64,000 nt of DNA, taken from the NCBI GenBank assembly GCA_014338405.1, contig JTDE01000221.1:1-64000 (forward strand). The letters are read 5' to 3'. This document shows, in pieces, positions 12,396 through 23,509 of the stretch. A program made the position numbers and the translations under genes. This DNA comes from Paragonimus skrjabini miyazakii (taxonomy: Eukaryota; Platyhelminthes; Trematoda; Plagiorchiida; Troglotrematidae). The notes under the pieces are model-generated. The model had not been told where the DNA came from. It saw only the letters and a program-made list of their open reading frames with translations, and ran no database searches. Each line of letters starts with the position of its first letter. The stretch's first letter is position 1.

Positions 12396-15300
12396 TGTGA
12401 ATACATGATGTTTACCGGAACTCACTGCGGTGTTTTCTTACTCTGTTGAATGACATTTATTGAGTCGACAAATACATCGATATGCATGCCGTGACGTAAC
12501 TGTTCAAAATTTATCTGTATAAAAATATTCCATAAGAATTGTTTAGTGTATTGTACATTCAAGTAACAATCTGCTCAGCATTCTGTGGTGACTGATTATT
12601 GATCTATGTGGTTCATGTAAGCTTAAAATTGTTCTGCTATTGTCAAATGTTAGATGATCTATATATTCCAATTGGCCAAATCTGTAGGACTTCGGTAGAA
12701 ACCTGCGAGTTAGTAGCACATTCCTAGTAAGTACCAAGTGGATTATTTCGCAGAACCTACTACAAACACAACTATGATTATATACTTCATAAAGCGACTG
12801 TCTGCTTCTCGGCATACTCCGATCAGTAGTAAATGATGGAAAATTGATGTTAATAGTACGAAAATGACAATCAATGACAACTAATAGACAGTCAGCATAA
12901 GCTATTTCAAAGGTTGCTTATAAAATTTTACACGCAATTTTTACGTAAAAATCTGAGTTCGCATTAAATTCAAGCTAAATTAAACACGGTAAATGAGGGG
13001 TGCCACCGATTACAAGCAGCAGAATTTGTATACTGGAATCTATGCCCGTTTAAATTAGGGGGAAAAACTGAATTGAATAACGATGTCAGAGAAAATTTAT
13101 TGCACATTTTAACGTGATTAGAAATGGAACGATCCCACCTTATGGGGTCACACAATAAATGCAATGAAGAACAAGCCAGCTTAGTTGAAAGCACAGGTTA
13201 CAAACCCTCAAAAACATAATATCACATCCAGTGGAAAGAAACACAACGTTCAATAAATCGGTGGAAGTGTGGTGGACTCACGAACTGAAGTATTAGCAAG
13301 AAATGTCGGTTTCCCATTCTATGAGAATACGGTGGAGCCATGAAAAGTCAAGTTGTATCATGGGTTGGTGTAACATCCGATAGTTTAACGCAGAGAAGAC
13401 TAAGGAAAGCTCATTGTCAACACGAAAACAAGACCGACAACCAAACTTCTTTCGAGCATGTTAACTTTTGATAAACAGGAGTATAAATTTAATGCAGCTG
13501 GAAGTGTTTGGCAACAAGATTCTGATCAGCTGGTCAGTTTGTATGGATCACTTAGCAAAACGGTCAGAAAATGAAGCATTACGTCAGAGGTGAAAATAAC
13601 TGTGTTTATTAACACCGTACGAAACAAACGGTATACTAGCGAAATTAATGTAAATTGCTGAAAACTTCACCAAAATAATGAAGGTGTCGGTTTGAGCAAG
13701 ATTGGTAAATTAGCCAAATAGCAGATTTGTAGCAAGTCTCATAGTTTGAATCCTAATCAGTGAGAACATAAACTGATGGTTAAGCAAGCTGTTCGTTTCA
13801 TTGACGATTGGTGATGTGCTGGATATCTGTTTCAAAATGGTTAAACCTCATCAACACCAAGAACTCCAGGACAGCGGAATCACGATACGTGGGTAGATGT
13901 TGAATGGTAGTGCAGACATTTGCCCGGAAAGGCACGAGTTCCTGGCCTTAAAATAAACCGAAAGTACGAGAACTAGAAAGATTAGTAACCATTCTATACA
14001 ACCTATGATGTACACGATTGAAATCCAGTAAACATGCACTTGGCATTTTTAATAGAATCCTAACAAAGGCAAATAGACAATACAAGCGTGTTCACAAAGT
14101 TAGTGCCTTGAAAACCGAAGGCAATTTGGTTGGTGTCTAATGGGACTATCGTGTATACGAAGGCCTATCTTACTAAAGTGTTCGATGCTATGTTCGCGCA
14201 CGAGATGGATGGAAACCTGTGGATTTGCTTTATACGAATCGTCTTTCAGTACTCGAATATCTTATGCTACGTAATACACTAGGCAAAAAAAATAACCTGC
14301 AACAGAAGTGCTTGTGGACCAAAATGATGCAATCCATTTAGAACACCAGCAAAGCGCTCACCAAGTTATGCGTGCTGTTCCTTAGAAAGTTTACTTATGT
14401 ACCAGCAAACTGGTAGGTGTTAAATCGCAGGGTGCTGGGATGGCAAATAGAAAAGCAATATTGTTTAGTCAGTGGAATGCTTGATGATGTGCACTCTGGA
14501 ACCAACTTTTCACTGTGAAAAATGTTGTCATCCATGGTCTGACTGAGCTTCGGACAGACCAACTTATCGATAACGGTCAACTCTGGGAAGCAGTGATTAA
14601 GATTACAGAAGCGCGACTGCTCAGAGACATTCAGTTAACCGACATTGTTTGATGAATAAAAATGGGAACTAACGTCGTTGGCAATAGAAAGCGAATGGCA
14701 CAAAGATTGTCTATTCAGAAACTGGACACCATTGGTTTATGCTTCGGCAACGCTTTGGACAAAAACACTCATCTGCACGTAACAACAATCCTGGAACGTC
14801 AGAGTTGATAATGCCAAATTCGTACACAGAAAGCACCATTTCTTGCCGGTGTGTAATCCAGTGTTCCTTCTGGTATTTTTCCCTGGTCACAACAATTACT
14901 AAATACTTGTTACTCTCTGATTACTGACGAGTGGTATAGTGTGATCATTCATCGTCAGTACACTAAAATAAAAATGGAATATTGGTTTGAAGATTTGTAT
15001 CACGGATTAATTGTGCTTTTGAAGGTACTTTGTCGTCTAATTAATATGCCTGCCTGTAAACATGAAGAGTTACTATATATAGTTATCTACATCTCATGAA
15101 ATCCTTGAAGCTGGGTTTGTGCACTTTGATGACCGTTTGAGAAGTCCATTGTGGGTCAAATGAATAATCGATAATTAACAGTAGTAGCCGATCCATTATT
15201 CAAGCTGGAAGTTCCATGAGTTAATCAAGGTTGCGCATTTGGAGCCTGAACGAATCCCAATGCAGTTAATGTAGTCAGAAACGCAGTCAGATCAAGGAAT

Positions 15301-17732
15301 TACGTCATCGAGCTAGTGTTGTGAAGAGCCTGTGTGGATTATGAATGTACTTGGGGAGAGCAAGATCTGCTTGTACAGTTCAGCGTTTGTATATAGACCG
15401 GTACTATTGTAGCAACTGATTTGTTTCAACGACGAGGGGGTTCACACAAGACGGACAAAACGGAGGACAAATATATTCACGAAAAAACCCAGCCAACCTT
15501 CTAACAATACTTTCCTCATTACTAAGTGGCCAATAACCGTTTGTTGAAAGGATAAAAACGATCAAAAGCATTAGAAAGCCTCGGAGTGAAGTTGAATTGA
15601 TCAATTCTTGTAGGAAACTAATAGTGTGGGACCTATTAAAGATAATCACAACGAACTTATAGTGATACCCCCAAGTTGCAAGGGACCTTCTGATTGATGT
15701 TCCAACCCAACGTTATGTGGTCATGTAAACGTTGGATGTGTTGTGGACCGTATATTTTGTCAACATTCAATCAGTACTACAGTTGTCAAGTCAAATTTCC
15801 AGTGGTTTGGCATTGATCTAACTGATGTGCAGCCCTATTGGACAGCCATCTCATTTTGCGTTAGCGATGCCCTCATCCTGCTGTGAGGATAGGAACTGAC
15901 CAACTAGGAAAGGGAGAAGTTTCACCATTCTAGCGAATGCAACCAGGCCGGTTGGAAATACTGAAAAGATCCAGGAGTCAGACATTACTGTTACGAACCA
16001 CTTAAAAACGTCAAGAGACATCTTATGAGCAAGTCATGCGTGATGGCGAGAGGTCTTGTTTAAATGAGAGAAATGGAGAAGGAAAGGACCTAGTGTCTAG
16101 ATCGACTGTCAAGTTTAAGGATTTTACGAGAACGTTTTGTAACAGACGCAAAACAGTAGTCACTGAACTAACGTGTGTAAAGCCATTGATAAGGTAGCAA
16201 ATCTGCCATAACTTAACATCGACTAAATTTCATGTATCTAGTAATAATTACCAATGATAAAAATAGGGTGAATGAAATGTACTTTAGCCGACGTTTAACT
16301 GATGGACATCCGGTAGCCTTGTAGGTGCCCTCGAAACAAGCGAAATGGTTATATCAGATTACAATCAAGACGAAAACCATTACGGCCAGATGCTATATAT
16401 TTTTTGGTATCGTTATTTCCTACACAGCTGTAAGAAACGGCAATATAAAACAGGACGAAACTTCAAGTTATACATAATCTATTGCGGAGTAGTATGTTCT
16501 AGTGTGGAAGCATCCGAATACCGAAGCTGTTGCTGGGAGACCGTTTCCTGGAAGCAGCTTTCGGTACTCCAGTGTATTATTTATTTTTACTATGTATGCA
16601 GTTAAAACAAACAATGGCAAAATTCACATCACTGTTCTGACTAATAGCCATCTCCTCTGACGACCTTCATGATACTTTAGTGAGTCATGGGTTGACTAAC
16701 TCAGGAAAGCAACAGGATACACGGTTTTTAAATTACTTCTGCAGCTCATTGACAGAAACCCGCGTGTTTCGCAGATATGTCAAATTCACTGCAAAATATC
16801 GATGGCCGATGATATCAGTTGGTTTCACAACTTTCTTTCAAATTGGGTGATATTTCCGTGTGCTCACTAGAAGAAGGAGATGAGTACTTAAGTATACTGG
16901 GTAGTTAGCGTTGTTGGTCCCCGTGCATGTTTAAAGATACAAAACCTGATTAACACTTCACTGCAGCCAAAAGAAAAAGAAGACCTTTTTTGCATAGCTT
17001 ACATGAACTGTAGCCACCACAATGATTAATCAGAAACTATCCTGACTGATTGTAGTTATGAGCACGAAGCTTAAAATCCAAACGATACTTATGTCCTGAA
17101 GATTCGCTCTGAAATCAACACATACCTCAGAATTTGACGCATTAAACTTTCACTTTGTTCCCGTCACATGATTTACATAGTTACTCAGCAAACGTTCCTC
17201 ACAATGTGGATCTGACAAAATTGATTCTCCAATCGATCGCGCTTTCTATTATACTGGTTGAATCGGTTACAATCTAAAACGACCATTTTAGGTTGATATA
17301 TATTCAGCGTTATTGTGGCTATGTGAAGACAAAGTGGAAAATATATACGGTCATATACCTAGAAAACAATCCGAGCAGCATTTCATATGAACATCAGTAT
17401 TTTCAGCTGTAACGCTTTAGCTTTAGCGGTGAACACACTTGTTCTCTTGTCACCATGTTATATTTTAAATAACACTTGTACCACTAAAAATGAGCTGTGA
17501 ACTCGCAAAAAAATGTCTCAGTTTGATCATTCTAACAAAAATCACACTACATTTGCTTTCAACATGAATATGACAACGACCTAAGTTCAAATGTAAACTT
17601 CCAGTACGTTTAGATAATCATATGCAGTCAGCCTATTATCCATACTTAGAACAAAGAGAACATAACTGTGTGCCTATATCTCAAAAACCGTTCTATCTGA
17701 TTAACATGTGAACAAGTCTTCTGGTATCCTTT
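12396..17732. other. no recognisable feature
   Basis: About 5.3 kb with scattered short open frames (90 codons at most) and no domain, splice pattern or repeat family that I can defend. Confidence 0.4.
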
Positions 17733-18217
17733 TTACTGATGAGTAGTCAGGGATTTGGTTAATTTCAAGTTGACCATCATCCACAATTGATCGCAGCTGT
17801 CGCATTCCCATAGACTTTCCAGTCAGCCGCTTTCGAAAAGAAGCACTAAACTCGAGTTTCGCTCTCATTAGAGCTCGTCAGTAGTGCATATCATCGCCAC
17901 TGCCGGGACTTGATCCACGGACATGCTGTTCATGAGGCAACCGTGTTTACCACTGCGACATTGACCTCACGTTAAGCATGACCGAATTATCATATGTGAA
18001 CGCTCAACCACTTTCGCTTGTGAGCAATGATCAGGTTGCCTGATCGTCTCGAAATGGAGACACAGTTACTGTCCTGTTAACTCCAATCGATAACCCCGCG
18101 ATTAGGACTTCCTAGACAGGTCGAAATCTCCGATCTCATTAAACCTGCTAAGCGATATTTTAGATTACTGATGAGTAGTCGGGGATTTGGTTAATTTCAA
18201 GTTGAACATCACCCACA
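17733..18217 (-). repeat. family A hammerhead-SINE, full unit plus head-to-tail junction
   Basis: This is the longest copy. Read on the minus strand from 18217, it begins in the 3' block (TGTGGGTGATGTTCAACTTG to ACTACTCATCAGTAAT). It passes without a break at about 18164/18165 into the 5' part of a full unit, then the tRNA-like region, the hammerhead (17843-17887) and a second 3' block ending near 17733. The 3' block therefore occurs at both ends of a unit of about 432 bp, as expected for a tandem or concatemeric template. The plus-strand sequence right of 18217 is the same family in opposite orientation. Confidence 0.8.
17843..17887 (-). ncRNA. type I hammerhead ribozyme motif, minimal stem III
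   Basis: On the minus strand, GCACTA (17887-17882) pairs perfectly with TAGTGC (17848-17843) as stem I. The core CTGACGA follows (17881-17875), then a perfect 5-bp stem II hairpin GCTCTAATGAGAGC, then GAAA, then a 2-3 bp stem III closed by a TCGA-type loop. All core bases match the hammerhead consensus. The base at the cleavage position is U instead of the usual C (GUU not GUC), which still fits the NUH rule but may cleave more slowly. Function is inferred from structure. Confidence 0.8.
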
Positions 18218-18395
18218 GCGTGTCCGTGGTTCAAGTTCCGGCAGTGTCCAGGATATGCACTACTGACGAGCTCTAATGAGAACGAAACTCGAGTCTAGTG
18301 CTTCTTTTCGAAAGGGGCCGACTGGAAAGTCTATTGGAATGCGACAGCTGCGATCAATTGTGGGTGATGTTCAAATTGAGACCTTTGTTACTATC
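18218..18395 (+). repeat. family A hammerhead-SINE, sense half facing an inverted copy
   Basis: It begins abruptly inside the tRNA-like part at GCGTGTCCGTGGTTCAAG (B box) and continues through the ribozyme (18257-18301) and the 3' block GACTGGAAAGTCTATTGGAA to about 18395. The left boundary is an exact switch from minus-strand to plus-strand family A sequence, so with the 17733-18217 copy it forms a large imperfect inverted repeat. Confidence 0.8.
18257..18301 (+). ncRNA. type I hammerhead ribozyme motif, minimal stem III
   Basis: Stem I is GCACTA (18257-18262) with TAGTGC (18296-18301). The core is CTGACGA (18263-18269), then stem II GCTCTAATGAGAAC with one C-A mismatch, then GAAA (18284-18287), then a short stem III and the cleavage triplet GTC (18293-18295). 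Except for the stem II mismatch it fits the consensus completely. Confidence 0.8.
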
Positions 18396-19439
18396 AGTTA
18401 CGTTATGTCGTTCGTTCAATTCTGCTGTGTCGACTGATATCCGTGGCATAAAGCGTCAAATGTTAGTATTCTTTTCTATCAGACAAATAACTTGCCGCGG
18501 ATTTGGGTCCGTTACTAATCTTCTTCAATTACCAAAGCCAAATTTTATCCAATGTTTGTGTAGTATTGAATTCAATTTGCTCAGCACGTATTAATTTGTT
18601 GTCACGTACACCAGCCCACTGGCATACCCATGGCCCTAGTTGCCATAGCGACAGACCAGATTTGTTTTGAAAGAGAACTGTCTAGATCAGATTAACCAGG
18701 AATTGCATGACCGAAGGAAAGTAGCGGTGAGTTCACTCAAACTGTGCTACATTCGGAAAAACTGTCAAAAAACATAAGAAGGAGCGCAGGAAAAAACACA
18801 TGACGGTTTTATCGCTTGCAACCCGGCTGGATAAATTTGCCAGCTTTGTTGTATTGAACACAGACTCCGACAGACAAACGAGAGGATACAAAACTAGAAG
18901 CCGGCGGAGACCGGGTAGGCAAAGCAAACCCAGAGGGAAAACCATAAAGTTAGTTTGTAACTTATCTCGTCAAATTCACGCTTCCGGACCTGAGTTAACG
19001 GAGGTCATTTCACGTCATTATAGATGAAGTTACTTGAAACCCATTTATTTTTAAGTTGTTAAGGCTGAAAATCATATAGAACATTAAAGTAGAATGCGTT
19101 TTAAAAAAGAAGTTGCCTCCTCAATTCAAATTCTGAAACTTTGTAAGACTTTCCGGCACGCTTTTGACAAGTAGATGAAAAGGAACTGCGTTCAACTGGC
19201 TGGGTTTCCTTAGCTCCATCGTGGTGCCACTGAATGTGATATGTTTGTCAACTTGTCAAACGTGTATGGTCTAGAAACGTTTGGACTTAATCATATCCTG
19301 ATTACAGGTTGTCAGTATAACATGTGTACACCACTAGTGAATGGCCGCACTCGTGTAGCTTGCGACTGTATACTGAAAGGTCGAGTACTACGTACATCAT
19401 GTTCGTAACTTGACAACTAGCACAGTACCCCTGACCACA
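18396..19439. other. no clear feature; one basic open frame
   Basis: A 75-codon open frame at 18800-19027 (plus) contains an Arg/Lys-rich stretch (KTRSRRRPGRQSKPRGK) like a nuclear localisation signal. The opposite strand is open too and there is no other support. I do not claim a gene. Confidence 0.3.
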
Positions 19440-19800
19440 CGTAAAATAACCAAATTATCCTATGCAACCCCTTACTCACATTCGTTTGTCAGCAATGATC
19501 AAATCCTTCGATTGTCTTGCGAGAATACCTAACAATTAATCTCTCTATTTCAATAGAATATCCCCTGACGAAAACTTATGTTTAAGCCGAACTCACAGGA
19601 ATAATCAAAACTACTACAAGTAGTGAACCTGGTTGTATCATGAAAGTGTGGTCAGTGCCCGAACCCCGACTATAGCAAAGATATACATTACTGTGTAATT
19701 CTAACAAGACAGAAACTCGCATCTAGTGACCCATTTTTGTAAGGGACTGGGTGAAAAATCCTGAAGTTGCGTTTACTCGTTGACGATGCTCAGGTTATGA
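19440..19800. repeat. family A hammerhead-SINE, 5'-inverted chimeric copy
   Basis: About 19440-19545 is family A on the minus strand (CATTCGTTTGTCAGCAATGATC matches the block upstream of the tRNA-like part). From about 19628 to 19800 it reads on the plus strand, from the tRNA-like region (CATGAAAGTGTGGTCAGTGC) through a ruined ribozyme (GATATACATTACTG, then GACAGAAACTCGCATCTAGTG) into the 3' block. The arrangement, inverted 5' part then sense 3' part, is the same as at 11.0 kb. Confidence 0.6.
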
Positions 19801-21074
19801 AACCGTTGAAACCATCTGTTGTCTACATTGCACCCAGAGCATCACCGAGCGCCCGTCACTTTCTCCTTGACATAAATCATACTCTACCTATTTGAAAGTC
19901 TTACAGTGCCAAACAAAATAGTACTTTCGCTCTGATAAACATGATCAAGACAAAATGCGTGAATACTTCATTCGTAACCAATGGCCTTACAAAGAACAGT
20001 TTCTATAATTCATTGTGTCGCTGTTCAGCTGACTATGATCCATTCTCCATTCATTCATTTCTGTTTCAGACGAGATTCGGAAATTAGGGCCGAGGCTCTT
20101 GCTTCTGTGAACCAATGAGCACATGTACCATCTGGAAAAAGTGTGTACTGTTACAATCAGTGTTAGTAATGAAGCCTATCCTGTTCCATGAGATTAAGAT
20201 CTAACGATCCAAGTATCTTGGTTGATACTCGAATTTATTTGAGCGACGAAAGTAGGCTGCTGTCTAATAGACGCTTGATGCCACATTGGGAAGTTGCACA
20301 ACCTTATTGTTAGGGTTGTCAACTGCAGGGGACAGCTGGCTTCAAAACACATTTTCATATACTTTACCCCATACCTTGTTTAGTGGGTTGTCAGATTGAT
20401 CCATTTGTTTAGTTAAATTATAATCACTGTTGCATCGATCGACATAGAATGTCATGACTGATGTGAATCGAACACAGTTAATTTGTCACATTCGTTTGTG
20501 GTCAGCTCGACTGTGAATTTCAAACCGAAATCTACCACTTCGGACCACATTGATTCACTGTCACAGAGGTCAAGCTTAACGGAACATAGCCTATGATAGT
20601 GGCTGTTATGTGCGTCTTTCGTTATCTTTGAAACACTGAGTGAGGGCTGGAGCTAATCACAGCTACAAGAACTCTTCTGAGTGCGGTGTAGATCCAGTCC
20701 TGAAAGATTTTATTTCTATTGCAACCACCCTCATTTTGATTAAACCCAAGAAGCGTGGAAGACCTGCCTATGTAGTGTTTCTCGTTCGGCCGCTTATTGC
20801 TTTGCGTCTCAATGTTCTGTCTACAAAATGGCTTTATGTCTAACTCAAAGTAAAGTGTACAATCCGTTAACGTGATTTATTCACTTGAAGTATGCCAGAA
20901 GTTTGCCGATTCCAGTCGAAACTCCGCAGTAGCCGTCCGATAAAACACTGATATCCATCTGAGCTGTCTTGAAAGATCACAACATTACTAAGTGTCTTTC
21001 AATGAATGCCAGCGACTCAATGCCAGGCAGTCCAGATCACAAAGTGCTCGTATGGAGGCAGCTGACCGTCATCT
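19801..21074. other. no recognisable feature
   Basis: Nothing identified. A 67-codon open frame at 20640-20843 (plus) has no recognisable domain. Confidence 0.35.

Positions 21075-21127
<53 letters not shown>
21075..21127 (+). repeat. (ATC)n microsatellite, about 18 units
   Basis: An uninterrupted run of the trinucleotide ATC over 53 bases. In one frame it reads as polyhistidine, but the 62-codon open frame around it is only a by-product of the repeat. Confidence 0.98.
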
Positions 21128-22094
21128 AGAAAGCAACATGTCAGTTGCACTCATTGATGCTCAACAGCCATACAATCATGAAGTGAAAAGGAAACAGTGC
21201 ACAAAAAGAGGGAAGAAAAAAGCAAGGATAAGGACCTAACTACTACAAATCGCTCCGTCTATATTCAAACATTCGGCATCACGGTGTATAAATCTTGCAG
21301 ACAAACAACCTAGTTGTAAGTGAAAGTAAGGCGTAATCAGCAAAACACCTTCCTTACGACTCTCAGTAACCTGCGTCCCTAAGTGCACTCACTTCCCAGA
21401 CAACTCGACCAAACAACGATAGCACTCTTACCACTGTGTTCGATTAGCCGCCATCTCACCTAAGGTCTCTAGCTACCGACCTTGGGAGTCGCAAAGTCCC
21501 TAGCATGGGAGGAGAACCTAGCATACAATGGACAAACCCTTAGTGAATGACTTCCTTTCTCCACGTCATGTCACCGTCGATCCACCTCGCACTTTACACC
21601 AGTCGACCGAAGTGCCTGCAAAGAGTGCTCGGTGTGACAGATGACTAGCTGATACCCTTAGTATATGGCCGCGTTATCTAAGTCAGTGCAATGGTAGTGA
21701 TTGAACAAAAGAACTCGAATGACAATCACTACCGAATTCCTTGCTTGATAACTCTTAGTCAGTGCCACCCGATGTGAACGATCACGACTTCAGCCTTCAG
21801 CGACCATATTTCTTACCCTAAAGTAATACACCCCATACGATTGCCCTATATACTCGATCCTTAAGCCTCAGATAGATACCTCCCTGTCGCCATGTGAGTG
21901 CACTTAGTACGCCCAAGCTCCCCACGTACCTATATACTAGAGACTTATAAAGCATGCCATGAGTTCAATTTAGTGTACACTAGAAATCAAACGATAATAC
22001 AAGTATCAATGAACATGTCCTCTTGGTTGAGGTTTTGACTCACTCAACATCCACATGCTCTAGCTCTATATATTGTCCAACAAATTAATGATTT
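21128..22094. other. no recognisable feature
   Basis: Pyrimidine-rich, relatively GC-rich stretch (21.3-21.9 kb) without a usable open frame or a repeat match inside the window. Confidence 0.35.
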
Positions 22095-22398
22095 CTGTTA
22101 TTTCCACTTGGAGGGGAGTCCTGATCGTGGAGTCATCTACAGGAGTTAACAGGACAACTACTGTGTCGCCTCTCGACGAGACGGTGCAATCGAAGCATTA
22201 CCTACAAGGAAATGTGGTTGAGCGTTCACATAAGATAAAATCAGTTTTGTCCAATGTGATGCCATTGACGCGCTTCGACAAAATCAAAGTTCGAGAATGA
22301 GGTTTGTTCTGAGAGTTGCTCATCGAAATGTCAACGGGTATACGACAGCTGAAATCGACTGTGAGTGGTGCTCAACTTATGTAAAACCAAACTTCCTT
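22095..22398 (+). repeat. family A hammerhead-SINE, internally deleted copy
   Basis: The 5' part is well kept: GGGGAGTCCTGATCGTGGAG and GGAGTTAACAGGACAACTAC match the 5' end of the full unit at 17.7-18.2 kb, followed by GTGGTTGAGCGTTCACATAA. The tRNA-like and ribozyme parts are largely missing or scrambled. The 3' block ACGACAGCTGAAATCGACTG, TGAGTGGTGCTCAAC follows. It ends just before the PLE fragment at 22.46 kb. Confidence 0.65.
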
Positions 22399-22459
22399 AC
22401 TACTAACTAGCTCTGCACATTCAATTAATTTGGCGTCACTCTGGTCGTCTGGTTGCACA

Positions 22460-23509
22460 GTTGGTTTACTGACCTCGTTCATTCACAGTAGTGACGAACA
22501 TTATCTACTAATCGGACAATAGACAGTTGCGATGAGGTCACCTTTAAGTCCACTGTTGTCAAACATTTTCACGGCAAAGTCGGAATGACCCATGCTTTGT
22601 GGGATTAGTGAGTACCTTCTACAAGAGGCGTGTGTACAATATTCTTTGTGCAGTCAACTAAACTGTGGATCTAGACAACCTACTGGCTGAGATGAACACA
22701 ATGCATCCTAATCCCAGCTGTTCACTTGAGGCCGAGATAGGTGGACGAATATTATTCCTGAAGGTGGCATTGAATCGTCGTGCAGACGGTTCAGTTCAAC
22801 TAGACATTCGCAAAAAAGGGACTTGGAACGGCCAGAATATTCACTTTTTCAGTTACGTGCCACTCATGTAGAAAAGAAGCCTGCTTCGTAGTTTGACACT
22901 TAGAGCTATGAATATGGGTGTAGATAACATTATTGAAACGGAAATAACGGTTTCACGGCGGACATTCGTAGAGAACGCCTACCCACAAAACCTTACTGAT
23001 AAACACATGGAACTTCGATCTGCCGAAAAGAATTTACTTTCTATGACGTTGGACTACAAAGGCGAGGCGTTAACTGAAATGATGACCCGTGGAATAAATA
23101 ATCCCATTGAGAAGACCTACAGTGTAGCACACCTGTGAACCTCGTTCAGACCCAACCTGGTAGTCCACGTACAACTCAAAGATACGTTGCCTACATGTGT
23201 GATCTCATTTTTTGTTCATCCTCTCACCTACTCCTGTAGAACAAGTTGCGTTAGTCACAAAACTATACTCGAATGCCATCCCACACAGTTGACTAAGATT
23301 GAAGTGGAGTCAATTTCGAGCATTTATTTGATTAGGGAGACCAAACCTAATGGGAATTAGTTTTTCAGCTCATTTACCGCCTGCCTAGCAATCAAATCGG
23401 AGGAGTTGAATTTTGTATTCGGCACATCACGGAAGAGATTGGATGTCGGTCGTGCAGTCCACATTTGTGCGTTCAGAAGAAATTTGTCCTAGCCCAACAG
23501 TTGCAATGA
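22460..23509 (+). pseudogene. Penelope-like retroelement fragment (RT to C-terminus)
   Basis: Translated with frameshifts, this reads as the second half of a PLE polyprotein. In order: SPLSPLLSNIF (22538-22570, RT motif before the catalytic site), a ruined catalytic region near 22622-22650 where the usual YVDD reads RVYN, LLAEMNTMHPN, GGRILFLKVALNRRADGS (22741-22796, the RT palm-to-thumb FLDV-type motif), and VENAYPQNLTDKHM. Then, with a frame change at about 23137, comes a degenerate GIY-YIG region (23150-23360) and a C-terminal HLCVQKKFV motif followed by TGA at 23507. At least four stops or frameshifts and the lost catalytic Asp pair make it dead. PLEs move by target-primed reverse transcription with a GIY-YIG endonuclease. 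Confidence 0.85.

Noticed and set aside
17736..17760. CTGATGAG on the plus strand as a ribozyme core
   Set aside because: This is the reverse complement of the 3' end of family A. No stem II followed by GAAA exists on that strand; the real ribozyme is on the other strand of the same element. The same applies to 18168 and 34618.
20969..21157. Polyhistidine protein
   Set aside because: The histidines come from the (ATC)n microsatellite; nothing else in the frame looks coding.
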